Positions 18,929 through 27,924 of a stretch of 64,000 nt of DNA are shown piece after piece. A program made the translations under genes and the position numbers. The DNA is taken from contig JABJOY010000024.1 of the NCBI GenBank assembly GCA_018664075.1, positions 1 to 64,000 on the forward strand, written 5' to 3'. Below the pieces are notes generated by a model. That model was not told the DNA's origin, ran no database searches, and saw only the letters and a program-made list of their open reading frames with translations. The first letter of the stretch is position 1. Each line of letters starts with the position of its first letter. This DNA is from Porticoccaceae bacterium (GTDB taxonomy: Bacteria > Pseudomonadota > Gammaproteobacteria > Pseudomonadales > Porticoccaceae).

Positions 18929-19644
18929 ACCCAGATACGATCAGAAAAATCATAGAAGGCGCGCTGTTGGCTGCGGGCAAACCACTGGATATTCCTCGAC
19001 TGGAAGCATTGTTCGAGGAAGATGAGCGCCCACCCCGGGATCAGATAAAAGCAGCACTCGAAGAAATTGAAAGCGACTGTCGCGAGCGGGGCTTTGAGTT
19101 AAAGCAGGTTGGCAGCGGCTACCGTTTTCAGGTGCGACAGGAACTGGCCCCCTGGGTCAATCGGCTGTGGGAAGAGAAGCCCAAGCGCTACTCCCGCGCC
19201 ATGCTTGAGACCTTGTCTCTGATTGCCTACCGCCAGCCATTAACCCGTGGCGATATTGAACTGGTGCGCGGTGTAGCGGTGAGTTCCGATATTATTAAAA
19301 CCCTGCAAGAGCGCGACTGGGTGCGTGTCGTGGGCTATCGCGATGTGCCGGGCAAACCAGCACTGTATGCCACCACCAAGCAGTTTCTCGATTACTTCAA
19401 TCTTAAGAGCCTGGAGCATTTGCCGGCTCTGGGTGAGATTAAAGACCTGGCGGAACTGGATCCGGAACTGGAGTTGAGTCTGGCTGATCCCGCTGTGATT
19501 CCCGCCGCGACTACAGCAGCCAATGATGAACAAACCAACACAGATTTTGAGTTAGACCAGCAGCAGGACGGAGTTGAGTCACAGCTTGATGAAGATGAAA
19601 GCCACGAGCCACAAGAACAGAGCAGTACACCTATCAATGAGTGA
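18925..19644 (+). CDS. scpB: Segregation and condensation protein ScpB
   Basis: 239 aa. Two winged-helix domains occupy about residues 1-165 (IEGALLAAGKPLDIPRLEALF; YSRAMLETLSLIAYRQPLTRGDIELVRGVAV; RDVPGKPALYATTKQFLDYFNL). A long acidic disordered tail follows (about 175-239, rich in E, D and Q). ScpB dimers bind ScpA and regulate the SMC ATPase. The gene overlaps scpA by 4 bases and rluB by 8, so all three are translationally coupled. Confidence 0.95.
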   Translation: MNPDTIRKIIEGALLAAGKPLDIPRLEALFEEDERPPRDQIKAALEEIESDCRERGFELKQVGSGYRFQVRQELAPWVNRLWEEKPKRYSRAMLETLSLIAYRQPLTRGDIELVRGVAVSSDIIKTLQERDWVRVVGYRDVPGKPALYATTKQFLDYFNLKSLEHLPALGEIKDLAELDPELELSLADPAVIPAATTAANDEQTNTDFELDQQQDGVESQLDEDESHEPQEQSSTPINE

Positions 19645-20476
19645 AAAATTACAAAAAGTTCTGGCAACCGCCGGTCTGGGTTCGCGCCGCGAGCTGGAAA
19701 AATGGATCTCCGCTGGCCGAGTGTCAGTCAATGGTTCCATAGCCAAGCTGGGTGACCGTGCGGAGTCCACTGACCGCATTATGGTTGATGGGCGCCCGAT
19801 TAAAATTATTACCGATGATAGTCCCAGAGTGCTGATGTACAGCAAGCCCGAAGGGGAGGTCAGCACCACCTCAGACCCGGATGGGCGACCCACAGTGTTT
19901 GACAAGCTGCCCCGCTTAAACCGTGGCCGCTGGATTGCCATTGGGCGCCTGGATATTAATACCAGCGGATTGCTGCTGTTTACCAATCACGGTGAGCTGG
20001 CTAATCGCTTGATGCACCCCTCCTATGAAGTGAAGCGTGAATATATGGCGCGGATCCATGGAGAGGTGGACGAGGCTATGATCAAGCGCCTGACCGATGG
20101 TGTTATTCTTGAGGACGGCATTGCCAAGTTCCAAACCGTTAAGGCCCAGCATGCGCGAACTCCAGACGAGCGGGGCGGCAGCAACCGCTGGTTTAGAGTG
20201 ATTCTGGCGGAAGGGCGCACCAGAGAAGTACGCCGCCTGTGGGAATCCCAGGATGTGGAAGTCAATCGCCTCAAGCGCATTAGCTACGGGCCGATTGAAC
20301 TGCCCTCCATTGTGCGCCGCTCTGAATATATAGAGCTGGATCCCAAGCAGGTGATTTCCCTGTTCCGGGCTGTGGCGCTCAAGCCGCCAAGATTTAGTGA
20401 AAAAATGGTGTATAAAGATATTCGCGAGCGCAAAGAGAAGAAGCTGCGCGCACGGGGTGACACCAGCAAGCGCTAG
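19637..20476 (+). CDS. rluB: 23S rRNA pseudouridine(2605) synthase RluB
   Basis: 279 aa from ATG 19637, which lies inside the scpB stop region (ATGAGTGA). A longer frame from 19574 exists but its extra 21 residues do not belong to the S4 domain. The N-terminal S4 RNA-binding domain (SEKLQKVLATAGLGSRRELEKWI) is followed by the RsuA/RluB catalytic domain with the aspartate in GRLDINTSGLLLFTNHG and the motif ILAEGRTREVRRLWESQ. The enzyme isomerises U2605 (E. coli numbering) in 23S rRNA. The tail is basic and short compared with E. coli RluB. Confidence 0.93.
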   Translation: MSEKLQKVLATAGLGSRRELEKWISAGRVSVNGSIAKLGDRAESTDRIMVDGRPIKIITDDSPRVLMYSKPEGEVSTTSDPDGRPTVFDKLPRLNRGRWIAIGRLDINTSGLLLFTNHGELANRLMHPSYEVKREYMARIHGEVDEAMIKRLTDGVILEDGIAKFQTVKAQHARTPDERGGSNRWFRVILAEGRTREVRRLWESQDVEVNRLKRISYGPIELPSIVRRSEYIELDPKQVISLFRAVALKPPRFSEKMVYKDIRERKEKKLRARGDTSKR

Positions 20477-21241
20477 TCAGCGATTCTGGGCATTGATCGA
20501 CTGCCCGTTAACCTCAGAACTGTCCGATCCCAGCAGATAGAGATAAGCAGGCATAATCTCTTCAGCGCTTTTCAGGCTGTTGGGGTTTTCTGCTGGATAA
20601 GCCTGGGCGCGCATATTGGTTCGCGTGGCCCCGGGGTTGATAGCATTGATCCGCACATTACCCAAACCCTCAAGCTCCGCAGCCCAGGTTTGCACCATGC
20701 CTTCGACAGCAAACTTGGATACCCCATAGGCACCCCAGAAAGCGCGGCCTACTTTGCCGACACTGGAGGTGGTAAAGACCACCGAGGCGTCGGTGGATTT
20801 TTCCAAAACAGGCATTAGTGCCTGAGTCATTTGGAACTGGGCGCTGACATTCACTTTTAACACCTTGTCCCAGACATCCTGGCGATAGTTGTTTAACGGT
20901 GTGCGCTGGCCGAGAATCCCGGCATTTAAAAGCAGTGCATCAAGGCGACCAAACTGGTTATCCAGAGCCACTGCCAGCTGGTGATAATCGTCCTGTTTGG
21001 CGCCTTCCAGATCAATCGGATAGATCACCGGCTCAGCGGTATTCAGTTCCAGAATCTGATCGAAAACCTGCTCCAGCTTGGCGACTGTGCGCCCAGCCAG
21101 AATCACTGTTGCCCCGGCCTTGGCGCAGGCCAGGGCCGCCGCTTTGCCGATGCCATCACCAGCACCAGTAATTAAGATAACCCGGTCTTGTAACAGGTTG
21201 TCTGGCGCGGCGTAGTGAATAACTTGTTCTGCTGTGAGCAA
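20477..21241 (-). CDS. YciK family short-chain dehydrogenase/reductase
   Basis: 254 aa. The Rossmann motif is GAGDGIGKAAA, followed by LLNAGILG and the catalytic YxxxK in WGAYGVSKFAVEGMV with an upstream serine (FTTSSVGK). The C-terminal NPGATRTNMRAQAYPAENP is typical of YciK proteins. The physiological substrate is not known. Its stop codon abuts the rluB stop convergently with no gap. It is the last gene of a leftward operon mtaD-ubiG-gph-yciK, an order shared with Pseudomonas. Confidence 0.9.
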   Translation of the reverse strand: MLTAEQVIHYAAPDNLLQDRVILITGAGDGIGKAAALACAKAGATVILAGRTVAKLEQVFDQILELNTAEPVIYPIDLEGAKQDDYHQLAVALDNQFGRLDALLLNAGILGQRTPLNNYRQDVWDKVLKVNVSAQFQMTQALMPVLEKSTDASVVFTTSSVGKVGRAFWGAYGVSKFAVEGMVQTWAAELEGLGNVRINAINPGATRTNMRAQAYPAENPNSLKSAEEIMPAYLYLLGSDSSEVNGQSINAQNR

Positions 21242-21252
21242 CGTCTTGTCCT

Positions 21253-21909
21253 TTAATTAAACAGTAATGAATGGAGCTGCTGAGACTGTTCAACAACCCA
21301 ATCGGCATTCCATTGGTGAATATTCTGGCCCGCTTCAATATAGCCCCAGGCGGCGGCAATGGTGCGCATCCCTGCGGCCCGGCCAGCATCAATATCGCGG
21401 ATATGATCGCCCACATAGAGACAGTCCGCAGGGGCGATATCAATTTCTTTGCAGGCCAAAAACATAGGTTCCGGGTGTGGTTTAGGCTGGGCCACATGGT
21501 CAGGGCAGATCACTGTAGCCGCACCTCGAAGGGGCAATTGCTGCAGCACTGCATCGGTATAGCGGCAGGGCTTGTTGGTGACAATGCCCCAGGGAATATC
21601 CTGCTGGGAACATTGCTCAAGCACCTGCGCCAGGCCATCAAATAGCACAGTTTTGTCAGCCAGATTGGCAAAGTACAGTTCGAGAAACTCCTCTCGCAGA
21701 GACTCAAAGTCCCGATGTTCCGGGGTTAGGCCAAAGCCGGTTTGAATAAGACCTATGGAGCCATTGGTGACACTGGTGCGAACTGCAGAGTCGGGCAGTG
21801 GCTCGCGGCCATGGAGGCCGAGTTGTTTATTGAGAGCAGTGACAAAGTCCGGTGCTGTATCCAGCAGAGTGCCGTCCAGATCAAACAGCAGAGCTTTAAA
21901 ATCTAGCAT
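21253..21909 (-). CDS. gph: HAD-family phosphatase, Gph or MupP type
   Basis: 218 aa. I chose the ATG at 21909, which overlaps the ubiG stop (ATGCTAG). An upstream in-frame start at 21924 would add five residues. HAD motif I is [12 protein letters not shown], motif II includes IVTNKP, and motif III/IV reads [39 protein letters not shown]. The sequence fits phosphoglycolate phosphatase. However, in Pseudomonas the gene between ubiG and yciK is mupP, the N-acetylmuramic acid 6-phosphate phosphatase of cell-wall recycling, so that role is equally plausible by context. Confidence 0.85.
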   Translation of the reverse strand: MLDFKALLFDLDGTLLDTAPDFVTALNKQLGLHGREPLPDSAVRTSVTNGSIGLIQTGFGLTPEHRDFESLREEFLELYFANLADKTVLFDGLAQVLEQCSQQDIPWGIVTNKPCRYTDAVLQQLPLRGAATVICPDHVAQPKPHPEPMFLACKEIDIAPADCLYVGDHIRDIDAGRAAGMRTIAAAWGYIEAGQNIHQWNADWVVEQSQQLHSLLFN

Positions 21910-22613
21910 GGCTTGCGCGCGCAAATCATATAGTTAACGTCCACATCCCGCTCATCTAGCTTGTAGGTCTTGGTGATCGGGTTATAGAGCAGGCCAGTCA
22001 TCTGGTCGATTTCCAGTCCGGCTTCGCGAATCCATTGGCCCAGTTCCGAGGGGCGAATAAATTTGCTGTATTCATGGGTGCCTTTGGGCAGCATGCGCAG
22101 AACATATTCCACGCCAATTATCGCCAGTAGATAAGATTTGGGGTTGCGATTGATAGTTGAGAAAAACAGCGTGCCGCCAGGTTTACACATGGCCGCGCAG
22201 GCTGCCACGACGGAGTTGGGGTCTGGCACATGTTCTAGCATTTCAAGACAGGTCACAGTATCAAAGGCCTCGGCATGACTTTCGGCATAGTCTTCGGCAG
22301 TGGACTTTTCATAGGTCACGGCAACCCCGGACTCAAGCTTGTGCAGATTGCCCACCGCCAATGGGGCATCGCCCATATCGATACCTGTGACTACGGCACC
22401 GCGCTGGGCCAGCGCTTCGCACAGAATGCCGCCGCCACAGCCAACATCCAGAACAGTCTTTTCTGCCACTGGCGCCAGACTGTCAATCCAGTTGGCGCGC
22501 AATGGGTTGATATCATGCAGTGGCTTAAATTCACTGTTTCTGTCCCACCAGCGGCTGGCCAGTTCTTCAAACTTGCGAATTTCATGGGGGTCAACATTGT
22601 GAGCTTTTGACAT
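21903..22613 (-). CDS. ubiG: Ubiquinone biosynthesis O-methyltransferase UbiG
   Basis: 236 aa. The N-terminal [33 protein letters not shown] and the SAM-binding motif [19 protein letters not shown] are diagnostic. [16 protein letters not shown] and [16 protein letters not shown] follow. UbiG carries out both O-methylations in ubiquinone synthesis. It begins 19 bases after the mtaD stop and its own stop overlaps the start of the phosphatase gene. Confidence 0.96.
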   Translation of the reverse strand: MSKAHNVDPHEIRKFEELASRWWDRNSEFKPLHDINPLRANWIDSLAPVAEKTVLDVGCGGGILCEALAQRGAVVTGIDMGDAPLAVGNLHKLESGVAVTYEKSTAEDYAESHAEAFDTVTCLEMLEHVPDPNSVVAACAAMCKPGGTLFFSTINRNPKSYLLAIIGVEYVLRMLPKGTHEYSKFIRPSELGQWIREAGLEIDQMTGLLYNPITKTYKLDERDVDVNYMICARKPC

Positions 22614-22632
22614 TATCGGTTTCCAATACTGG

Positions 22633-23952
22633 TCAGTTTGCGATCTTGTTACGCCATTCTGTGGCTGCCTGGATCAGGCTCTGGTGGTTCATGGTTTGTA
22701 GCTGACCCTCGTTGAGCAGAGGCTTGCCCGCTACCCAGCTGTGTGACACCTGGCTGCCAGCATTGCAGTAGACCAGCTGTGAGGCGGGATTATACAGCGG
22801 TTGCATGGCAATAGAATCCATTTTTACCGCAATAATATCCGCCGACTTGCCCGCTTCAAGGCTGCCTATCTCATTGTCCCAGCCCAGAGCCGCAGCACCA
22901 TTAATAGTGGCCATACGCAGTGCGGCATGGGCATCCAGAGCGCTGGCGTCCTGAGATGCATGTTTAGCCAGCAGCGCGGCAGTTTTTAGTTCACCAAATA
23001 GATCTAGATCATTATTGCTGGCGGCACCATCTGTACCAATGGCCACATTGATGCCAACGGCCATTAAGTCTGTCACCGGGCACTGGCCGCTGGCCAGTTT
23101 CATATTGGACTCGGGGCAGTGAATAACATGGCAATTGTGGTCTTGCAGCAGGCTGATATCTGAAGCATCCACCTGTGTCATATGCACCAGCTGAGTCTGG
23201 GGTAGCAGTAGTCCCAGATCACGCAGGCGCTGCAATGGACGACAGTCATATTGCTCCAGGGACTCGTGGATTTCGCTGGCGGTCTCATGGCAGTGGATAT
23301 GTATTGGCATATCCAGCTCATTGGCGTAGAGGGCAATTTTTTCCATAGCGCTGTCGGAGACCGAATAGGGCGCATGGGGGGCACAGGCAATTTTCAGCAA
23401 GGGCTGGTCGCCGTATTTGTCATTCAGTGCCAAACCTTTATGAATATAGTCATCGGCATCGCGCCCATAGGCGGTGGCAAAGTCCAGCACTGGAAAGCCA
23501 ATCTGGCAACGCATGCCGGCATGGCGAACTGCTTCCGCAATCTGCTCATGGTAGAAATACATATCAGCAAAGCAGGTAGTACCACTGGCAATCATTTCCG
23601 CCATGGCCAGCATTGTGCCATCGCGAACAAACTCTTCACTCACATGGCGACTTTCCGCGGGCCAGATATGATTTTCCAGCCAGGGTCTCAGGGGCAGGTC
23701 ATCGGCATAGCCGCGCAGCAGACTCATGGCAGCATGGCCATGGGCATTGACCAGCCCGGGCATCACAATATGATCATTAAGCTGCTCGATTTTGCGTGCA
23801 TCAAAGCGCTTGGCCGCTTCAGCCTGTGGATAAATCCCAATAATGCGCTCAGCATCAATTGCCAGGGCGCAATTCTCCAGAATCTGGTTGTTGGGAACCA
23901 CAGGAATTATCCATCTGCAGTTGATTAATAAGTCTATTTTTGTGCCTTGCAT
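22633..23952 (-). CDS. mtaD: TRZ/ATZ-family amidohydrolase, 5'-methylthioadenosine/S-adenosylhomocysteine deaminase type
   Basis: 439 aa from the ATG at 23952, which has GGGAG five bases upstream. A GTG six bases earlier is less likely. The amidohydrolase metal motif is [23 protein letters not shown], followed by [14 protein letters not shown] and [14 protein letters not shown]. This class deaminates adenosine-type nucleosides, and the syntenic Pseudomonas aeruginosa protein (PA3170) is a methylthioadenosine deaminase. The partner mtnA, next door in Pseudomonas, is not present in this window. It is first in a leftward operon divergent from gyrA. Confidence 0.85.
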   Translation of the reverse strand: MQGTKIDLLINCRWIIPVVPNNQILENCALAIDAERIIGIYPQAEAAKRFDARKIEQLNDHIVMPGLVNAHGHAAMSLLRGYADDLPLRPWLENHIWPAESRHVSEEFVRDGTMLAMAEMIASGTTCFADMYFYHEQIAEAVRHAGMRCQIGFPVLDFATAYGRDADDYIHKGLALNDKYGDQPLLKIACAPHAPYSVSDSAMEKIALYANELDMPIHIHCHETASEIHESLEQYDCRPLQRLRDLGLLLPQTQLVHMTQVDASDISLLQDHNCHVIHCPESNMKLASGQCPVTDLMAVGINVAIGTDGAASNNDLDLFGELKTAALLAKHASQDASALDAHAALRMATINGAAALGWDNEIGSLEAGKSADIIAVKMDSIAMQPLYNPASQLVYCNAGSQVSHSWVAGKPLLNEGQLQTMNHQSLIQAATEWRNKIAN

Positions 23953-24162
23953 GATCACTCCCGAGTCAGGTTTCGGAGTATACCGAGTTTTTTGCGAGGT
24001 TTAAGCTACATAGGCGCTTTGAAGGCAATAAAAGCGGGAAAAACAGCCTTGTTATGTGCTAAAATTCTGCCCTTTAGAAGGGTTGTTGCAGGCTTGTTAC
24101 AGCAGCGCTTTTCGGGCTTGCCAGACCGGGGTTTCAAGCACTGGGTTGGTAATGGCAAAAGT

Positions 24163-24168
24163 TATAAT
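24163..24168 (+). promoter_or_regulatory. Perfect -10 hexamer in front of gyrA
   Basis: TATAAT at 24163-24168 ends 24 bases before the gyrA ATG. The -35 region at the correct distance (CTGGGT at 24141-24146, 16-base spacing) is poor, so the promoter may need an activator or supercoiling-dependent melting. The 234-base gap to mtaD holds nothing else that I recognise. Confidence 0.45.
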
Positions 24169-24192
24169 AAAATCGGGAAACTAAAAGACATT

Positions 24193-26781
24193 ATGGGTGA
24201 TTTAGCAAAGGAAATTGTTCCGATCAATATTGAGGATGAGCTTAAACAGTCATATCTCGACTATGCCATGAGCGTTATTGTTGGCAGAGCGCTGCCAGAT
24301 GTTCGCGATGGCCTTAAGCCGGTGCACAGGCGCGTACTGTTTGCCATGAGCGAGCTGAACAACGACTGGAACAAAGCCTACAAGAAATCTGCCCGTGTGG
24401 TGGGTGATGTGATTGGTAAATACCATCCCCACGGCGACTCCGCTGTGTATGAAACTATTGTACGTATGGCCCAGCCATTCTCATTGCGGTACATGCTGGT
24501 GGACGGTCAGGGTAACTTTGGCTCGATTGATGGCGACAGCGCTGCGGCCATGCGATACACCGAAATTCGCATGACCAAAATTGCCCATGCGCTGCTGGAA
24601 GATTTAGAAAAAGATACCGTCGACTTTGTCCCCAACTACGACGAAACCGAACAGATACCCATGGTGATGCCAACCCGCATCCCCAACCTGCTAGTCAATG
24701 GCTCCTCCGGTATTGCCGTGGGCATGGCCACCAATATTCCGCCGCACAACCTCACCGAAGTGGTTAAGGGTTGCCTCGCACTGATCGATAACAGTGACAT
24801 TACCATTGATGAATTGATGGAATATATTCCCGGGCCAGATTTCCCCACTGGTGCCATTATCAATGGTAGAGCCGGCATTATTCAGGCTTACAGAACAGGC
24901 CGGGGCCGCATCTATGTGCGCGCCAAAGCCGATATTGAAGTTGATGAAAAGACCAAGCGCGAAACCATTATTATCCACGAGATTCCCTACCAGCTAAACA
25001 AAGCTCGCCTGATTGAGCGTATTGCCGAGCTGGTAAAAGAGAAAAAGATCGAAGGTATCTCCGAGCTGCGGGATGAGTCTGACAAAGACGGCCTGCGGGT
25101 GGTAATTGAGCTGAAGCGGGGCGAGATGGGTGAGGTAGTGCTTAATAATCTCTATGCCCAGACCCAGCTGCAGTCAGTATTTGGTATCAATGTGGTAGCT
25201 CTGGTCGATGGCCAGCCCAAGATTCTCAACCTTAAACAGATGCTTGAGGCCTTTGTTCGTCACCGCCGAGAAGTGGTCACGCGCAGAACCATCTATCTGC
25301 TGCGCAAGGCTCGCGAGCGCGCCCATACATTGGAAGGCTTTGCCATTGCGCTGGCCAATATCGATGAAATTATTACCCTGATCAAGCAGTCTACAACCCC
25401 TGCAGATGCCCGTGAGGCACTGGTAGCAAAAGGCTGGAACCCAGGTTCTGTGGTAGAGATGCTGGATCGTGCCGGTGCCTCGGCAACCCGCCCGGAGTGG
25501 CTGGAGGAGCAGTACGGTCTGCGCGACGGCCAATACCATCTGTCCCCAGAGCAGGCCAAAGATATTCTCGAACTGCGCCTGCACCGCCTTACCGGCATGG
25601 AGCACGACAAGATAATAGAAGAGTTCGCCGTCAAGCTGGAAGAAATTGCCGACTATCAGGATATTCTCGGTGATATCAATCGCCTGATGACTGTGATTCG
25701 CGAAGAGCTGGAAGCTGTAGTTGAAGAGTTTGGCGACGAGCGTCGCAGTGAGATCGTTGAATCCCAGCACGATCTGACCGTTGAAGACCTGATTACGGAA
25801 GAAGACCGCGTGGTAACTATTTCCCACGGTGGCTATGCCAAGACCCAGCCCCTCACCGACTATCAGGCCCAGCGCCGCGGCGGTATGGGCAAGTCGGCAA
25901 CTGCAGTGAAAGATGAAGACTTTGTTGAACACCTGCTGGTTGCCAGCACCCATGCCACGATTCTGTGCTTTACCAATCTGGGCAAAGTTTACTGGCTCAA
26001 GGTGTATCAGATTCCTGTGGCCGGGCGTAATTCCCGGGGCCGCCCAGTGGTCAATCTATTGCCCCTCGATGAGGGAGAGCGAATCAGTTCAATTCTGCCC
26101 GTTGAAGAATACAGCGCAGATAAGTTTGTGGTTATGGCCACGGCCAATGGCACAGTGAAGAAAACTTCATTGGATCAGTACTCCCGTCCACGCAGTGTTG
26201 GTTTGCGCGCCGTGGATCTGGTTGAAGGTGATCAGCTGGTGGGTACCGCTATTATTGATGACAACAGTGATGTGATGTTGCTCAGCTCGGAGGGCAAGGC
26301 CGTGCGCTTTGCCAGCACCGATGCCCGGGCCATGGGTCGAGTCTCCAAAGGTGTGCGCGGTATGCGCCTCCCCGAAGAGCACAGGGTGATCTCGATGGTG
26401 GTGCCCGAAGAAGACGGATTCCTGCTTACGGTCTGTGAAAATGGCTATGGCAAGCGCACCAAAGTGGATGAGTTCCCCACAAAAGGGCGTGGTGGTAAAG
26501 GCATGATTGCGATTCAGGCCAGCGAGCGCAACGGCCCATTGGTTGGAGCCACCCAGCTATTTGCCGGTGATGAGATTATGCTGATCTCCGATCAGGGCAC
26601 CATGGTTCGCACCAGAGGTGACGAAGTATCAGTGGTCGGCCGCAACACCCAGGGCGTGCGCATTATTCGCCTTAGAGACAATGAAAATCTGGTTAGTCTG
26701 GCGCGTATTGCCGAGCCAGAGGAAGATGAACTGGCAGAAGACGAAAGCGGCGCCAGCGCCGAAGCATCTGCAGAAGAATAA
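24193..26781 (+). CDS. gyrA: DNA gyrase subunit A
   Basis: 862 aa from ATG 24193. The frame is open 82 codons further upstream, but homology starts at [18 protein letters not shown]. The catalytic tyrosine is Y122 (R121-Y122). The quinolone-resistance region reads [10 protein letters not shown] with S83 kept and glutamate at position 87, where E. coli has aspartate. The C-terminal beta-pinwheel carries the GyrA box QRRGGMG at 560-566, with methionine at the position that is lysine in E. coli. The tail is acidic. GyrA breaks and rejoins DNA in the A2B2 enzyme that introduces negative supercoils. It starts the conserved gyrA-pheA-tyrA/aroA-cmk-rpsA-ihfB run. Confidence 0.97.
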   Translation: MGDLAKEIVPINIEDELKQSYLDYAMSVIVGRALPDVRDGLKPVHRRVLFAMSELNNDWNKAYKKSARVVGDVIGKYHPHGDSAVYETIVRMAQPFSLRYMLVDGQGNFGSIDGDSAAAMRYTEIRMTKIAHALLEDLEKDTVDFVPNYDETEQIPMVMPTRIPNLLVNGSSGIAVGMATNIPPHNLTEVVKGCLALIDNSDITIDELMEYIPGPDFPTGAIINGRAGIIQAYRTGRGRIYVRAKADIEVDEKTKRETIIIHEIPYQLNKARLIERIAELVKEKKIEGISELRDESDKDGLRVVIELKRGEMGEVVLNNLYAQTQLQSVFGINVVALVDGQPKILNLKQMLEAFVRHRREVVTRRTIYLLRKARERAHTLEGFAIALANIDEIITLIKQSTTPADAREALVAKGWNPGSVVEMLDRAGASATRPEWLEEQYGLRDGQYHLSPEQAKDILELRLHRLTGMEHDKIIEEFAVKLEEIADYQDILGDINRLMTVIREELEAVVEEFGDERRSEIVESQHDLTVEDLITEEDRVVTISHGGYAKTQPLTDYQAQRRGGMGKSATAVKDEDFVEHLLVASTHATILCFTNLGKVYWLKVYQIPVAGRNSRGRPVVNLLPLDEGERISSILPVEEYSADKFVVMATANGTVKKTSLDQYSRPRSVGLRAVDLVEGDQLVGTAIIDDNSDVMLLSSEGKAVRFASTDARAMGRVSKGVRGMRLPEEHRVISMVVPEEDGFLLTVCENGYGKRTKVDEFPTKGRGGKGMIAIQASERNGPLVGATQLFAGDEIMLISDQGTMVRTRGDEVSVVGRNTQGVRIIRLRDNENLVSLARIAEPEEDELAEDESGASAEASAEE

Positions 26782-26792
26782 AAGGATAGAGC

Positions 26793-27878
26793 ATGTCTGA
26801 CAAAAACCCTTTACTGGGGCTAAGAGACAAGATCGATGCGTTGGACCTACAGATTATGCAGGCCATCAGCGATCGTGCTAAATGTGCGCAGCAGGTTGCC
26901 GAGGTCAAGAAAGGGCAGGGCGACAAGGCCTATTACAAGCCTGAGCGTGAAGCACAGGTGCTGCGCCATATTATGGAAAAAAATGCAGGCCCCCTGGACA
27001 ATGAAGAGATGGCGAGGCTGTTTCGTCAGATTATGTCCGCCTGCCTGGCGCTAGAACAGCCAGTTAAAGTGGCGTTTCTGGGGCCCGAGGGTACCTTCAC
27101 CCAGGAGGCGGCGCTCAAGCATTTTGGCGACTCCGCTGTTAGCGTGCCACTGGCCGCCATTGATGAAGTATTCCGCGAAGTGCTGGCCGGGTCTTGCAAC
27201 TATGGTGTAGTGCCAGTGGAAAATAGCACAGAAGGTGTTGTCAGCCACACCTTGGATAGCTTTATGGACTCGTCACTGAAAATTTGTGGCGAAGTAGAGC
27301 TTCGTATCCATCAGAATTTTTTGACCGGGCCCAACACCAATAAAGACAGTATTACCAGGGTGTACTCCCATGCTCAGTCACTGGCTCAGTGTCGACAGTG
27401 GTTGAATTCTAAGTACCCCAATATTGAGCGCGTGGCTGTGAGCAGCAATGCTGAAGCAGCGAAACGTGTGCAGGGTGAATGGAACTCAGCGGCCATTGCC
27501 GGGGATATTTCCTGCCAGCTGTATGGCCTTGAAAAGCTCTGGGACAAAATTGAAGACAATCCAGACAACTCCACCAGATTTTTGATTATTGGTCGTGAAG
27601 CAGTACCTCCCAGTGGTGATGACAGAACCTCAATAGTGGTCTCTGTACACAACAAGCCTGGCGCATTGCACGACCTGCTGGAACCATTCCGCCGCAACAA
27701 TGTGGATATGACTCGCCTTGAGTCACGCCCCTCGCGCAGTAGCAAGTGGTCCTATGTATTCTTTATTGATTTTGTCGGTCATATTGAAGATGCGCCGGTA
27801 GCAGCGGTGCTGCAAGAGCTTAAATCTGATGTCGCCGATCTAAAAGTACTGGGGTCATATCCTCGGGCTGTCCTGTAA
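26793..27878 (+). CDS. pheA: Bifunctional chorismate mutase/prephenate dehydratase (P-protein)
   Basis: 361 aa. The AroQ-type chorismate mutase domain (about residues 6-90: LRDKIDALDLQIMQAISDRAK) is followed by prephenate dehydratase (about 92-270: VAFLGPEGTFTQEAALKHFG; PVENSTEGVVSHTLD; the catalytic TRF in NSTRFLII). The C-terminal ACT domain (about 275-355) has GALHDLL and ESRPS for phenylalanine feedback binding. The enzyme converts chorismate to phenylpyruvate. It starts 11 bases after gyrA with the ribosome site AAAGGA. In Pseudomonas serC lies between gyrA and pheA, and it is missing here. Confidence 0.97.
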   Translation: MSDKNPLLGLRDKIDALDLQIMQAISDRAKCAQQVAEVKKGQGDKAYYKPEREAQVLRHIMEKNAGPLDNEEMARLFRQIMSACLALEQPVKVAFLGPEGTFTQEAALKHFGDSAVSVPLAAIDEVFREVLAGSCNYGVVPVENSTEGVVSHTLDSFMDSSLKICGEVELRIHQNFLTGPNTNKDSITRVYSHAQSLAQCRQWLNSKYPNIERVAVSSNAEAAKRVQGEWNSAAIAGDISCQLYGLEKLWDKIEDNPDNSTRFLIIGREAVPPSGDDRTSIVVSVHNKPGALHDLLEPFRRNNVDMTRLESRPSRSSKWSYVFFIDFVGHIEDAPVAAVLQELKSDVADLKVLGSYPRAVL

Positions 27879-27924
27879 ATCGCAGCTCGTAAAATTAAGC
27901 CCGTAACTGATAGCTGGTAAACAA

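Noticed and set aside
23947-24192. Upstream extension of the gyrA open frame by 82 codons
   Set aside because: The extra residues overlap the start region of the divergent mtaD gene, are not GyrA-like, and a perfect -10 hexamer lies inside this stretch. The GyrA sequence begins at the ATG at 24193.
25174-25953. Minus-strand open frame opposite gyrA (259 codons)
   Set aside because: Shadow of gyrA codons. No domain is recognisable and no start signals are seen.
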